From Candidatus Sulfotelmatobacter sp. (lineage in GTDB: Bacteria; Acidobacteriota; Terriglobia; Terriglobales; Acidobacteriaceae), in NCBI GenBank assembly GCA_030044775.1, contig JASICF010000039.1, positions 1 through 5,988 of the forward strand: a DNA stretch of 5,988 bases, given 5' to 3'. Below the pieces are notes generated by a model. The model did not search any database and was not told the origin of the DNA. It worked only from the letters and a program-made list of their open reading frames with translations. The position numbers and the translations under genes are program-made. Shown one piece after another: positions 5,184 through 5,988 of the stretch (position 1 is the first letter of the stretch; each line of letters begins with the position of its first letter).

Positions 5184-5988
5184 ATGAGCTTCAGAAGCCA
5201 ACTTCGTACGGTCCTCATTCGCGCTGCCAGTTTGCTCGGTGCGGATGAGGTTGCACTCCGTCTTCAAAATCGCTGTGCTCGCGGCGTTGTGGTGGCGATT
5301 CATGAAACCCCTTCGGTCCTCGAAGATCGCTTTCGCGAACAAATCGAATGGGTGTCGCGGCATTTTACGATCTGTACTTTGAATGGCTTCATTGAGCAGT
5401 TTCGAAATCCTCAACCGCGTGCTGAGTTGAAACCCCCTCTTCTCTTTACTTTTGACGACGGTAGAGAGAGCAACTATCAAGTGGCGGCGCCGCTGCTCGA
5501 ATCTTTTGGGGTGCGAGGGCTGTTTTTCATTGTTCCAGCCTTTGCTGAGTCTTCATCCGGGGAAGCTTTCGACTTCTATCGTTCAAAGATCAATCCGGGC
5601 GCTCCTCTTACGGACGAGAAGGTTAAAGACTGGAAGCCAATGACTCCCGCGCAAGTCGCAGAACTCGCTGCTCGGGGACATGCAATCGGCAACCACACGC
5701 TTACGCACGCGCGTTTGGCAGGCCTTCCGCCTGAGGAATTGGAACAAGAGATCGCCGATGGCGCACGCAAGCTGGCTTTGTGGATAAATCAACCCGTCGA
5801 ATCTTTCGCCTGGACGTTCGGGTGGGATGCAATCGATGCGAGCGCGCTTAAAGTCATCCATCGCCACCATCGGTATTGCTTTGCTCCCTGCGCCGGAACG
5901 ATTGATGCCCGTTGCGGTCCTCCCGGCTTATTCTGGCGGCGCGAGATCGAAGTGAATTATGCGCCGGCGGAATATCGCTTTCTCTATT
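5184..5988 (+). CDS. Polysaccharide deacetylase (CE4/NodB homology family), 3' end outside window
   Basis: The frame from ATG 5184 stays open to the window end, giving 268 residues. LLFTFDDG at 87-93+ is CE4 motif 1, with D91 the likely catalytic base and D92 a metal ligand. GHAIGNHTLTH at 165-175 is motif 2, with H171 and H175 as the other metal ligands. SFAWTFGWDAID at 207-218 sits where motif 3 is expected. It lacks the usual R-P-P-Y residues but resembles the aromatic-x-FG form of some subfamilies. The N-terminus (1-35) has no convincing signal peptide, so the enzyme may act in the cytoplasm or at the membrane on glycan intermediates. The family removes N- or O-acetyl groups from sugars, leaving a free amine when N-acetyl is the target. 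The start is supported by GGTGG 8 nt upstream; GTG at 5172 is a weaker alternative. The gap after the GNAT gene is 56 nt without a terminator, so the operon continues. Confidence 0.88.
   Translation, partial: MSFRSQLRTVLIRAASLLGADEVALRLQNRCARGVVVAIHETPSVLEDRFREQIEWVSRHFTICTLNGFIEQFRNPQPRAELKPPLLFTFDDGRESNYQVAAPLLESFGVRGLFFIVPAFAESSSGEAFDFYRSKINPGAPLTDEKVKDWKPMTPAQVAELAARGHAIGNHTLTHARLAGLPPEELEQEIADGARKLALWINQPVESFAWTFGWDAIDASALKVIHRHHRYCFAPCAGTIDARCGPPGLFWRREIEVNYAPAEYRFLY

Overview
The window is one strand of a compact bacterial operon. All five complete genes, one gene running off each end, and every convincing motif lie on the + strand. Base composition is moderately GC-rich, genes are tightly packed, and there is no rRNA, tRNA, CRISPR array, insertion sequence or recognisable promoter. 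The enzyme set resembles an exopolysaccharide or glycolipid locus of a Gram-negative soil-type bacterium. Acidobacteriota or a similar phylum would fit, but the taxon is a guess because nothing here is a phylogenetic marker.

Layout: (1) the last codons of an upstream gene (to 44), overlapping by ATGA with (2) an AMP-forming acyl/aryl-acid ligase (41-1786) that carries a run of eight 5-residue tandem repeats in a surface loop; (3) a cyclase/kynurenine-formamidase-like metal hydrolase (1830-2489); (4) a small acyl carrier protein with an intact attachment serine but a T in place of the usual D before it (2528-2827); (5) a GT4-type glycosyltransferase with a GTG start (2831-4042); (6) a GNAT-like, probably two-lobed acyltransferase (4039-5127); (7) the first 268 codons of a CE4/NodB polysaccharide deacetylase (5184 to the window end).

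Junctions are short: 4-nt overlaps at 41-44 and 4039-4042, a 3-nt gap at 2828-2830, and gaps of 43, 38 and 56 nt elsewhere. Two of the gaps are bridged by tiny ORFs that end on the ATGA of the next gene. No intergenic stretch exceeds 60 nt and no terminator is visible, so the genes are probably co-transcribed from a promoter upstream of the window.

Working model (inference): the ligase activates a carboxylic acid as an acyl-adenylate and loads it on the carrier protein. The cyclase-family hydrolase may supply or trim that acid. The glycosyltransferase builds a glycan or glycolipid, the deacetylase exposes a sugar amine, and the GNAT-like protein could transfer the carrier-bound acyl group to it. 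No single family is new. The combination of a carrier-protein acyl-activation module with glycan synthesis, deacetylation and acylation genes is the part most worth following up.
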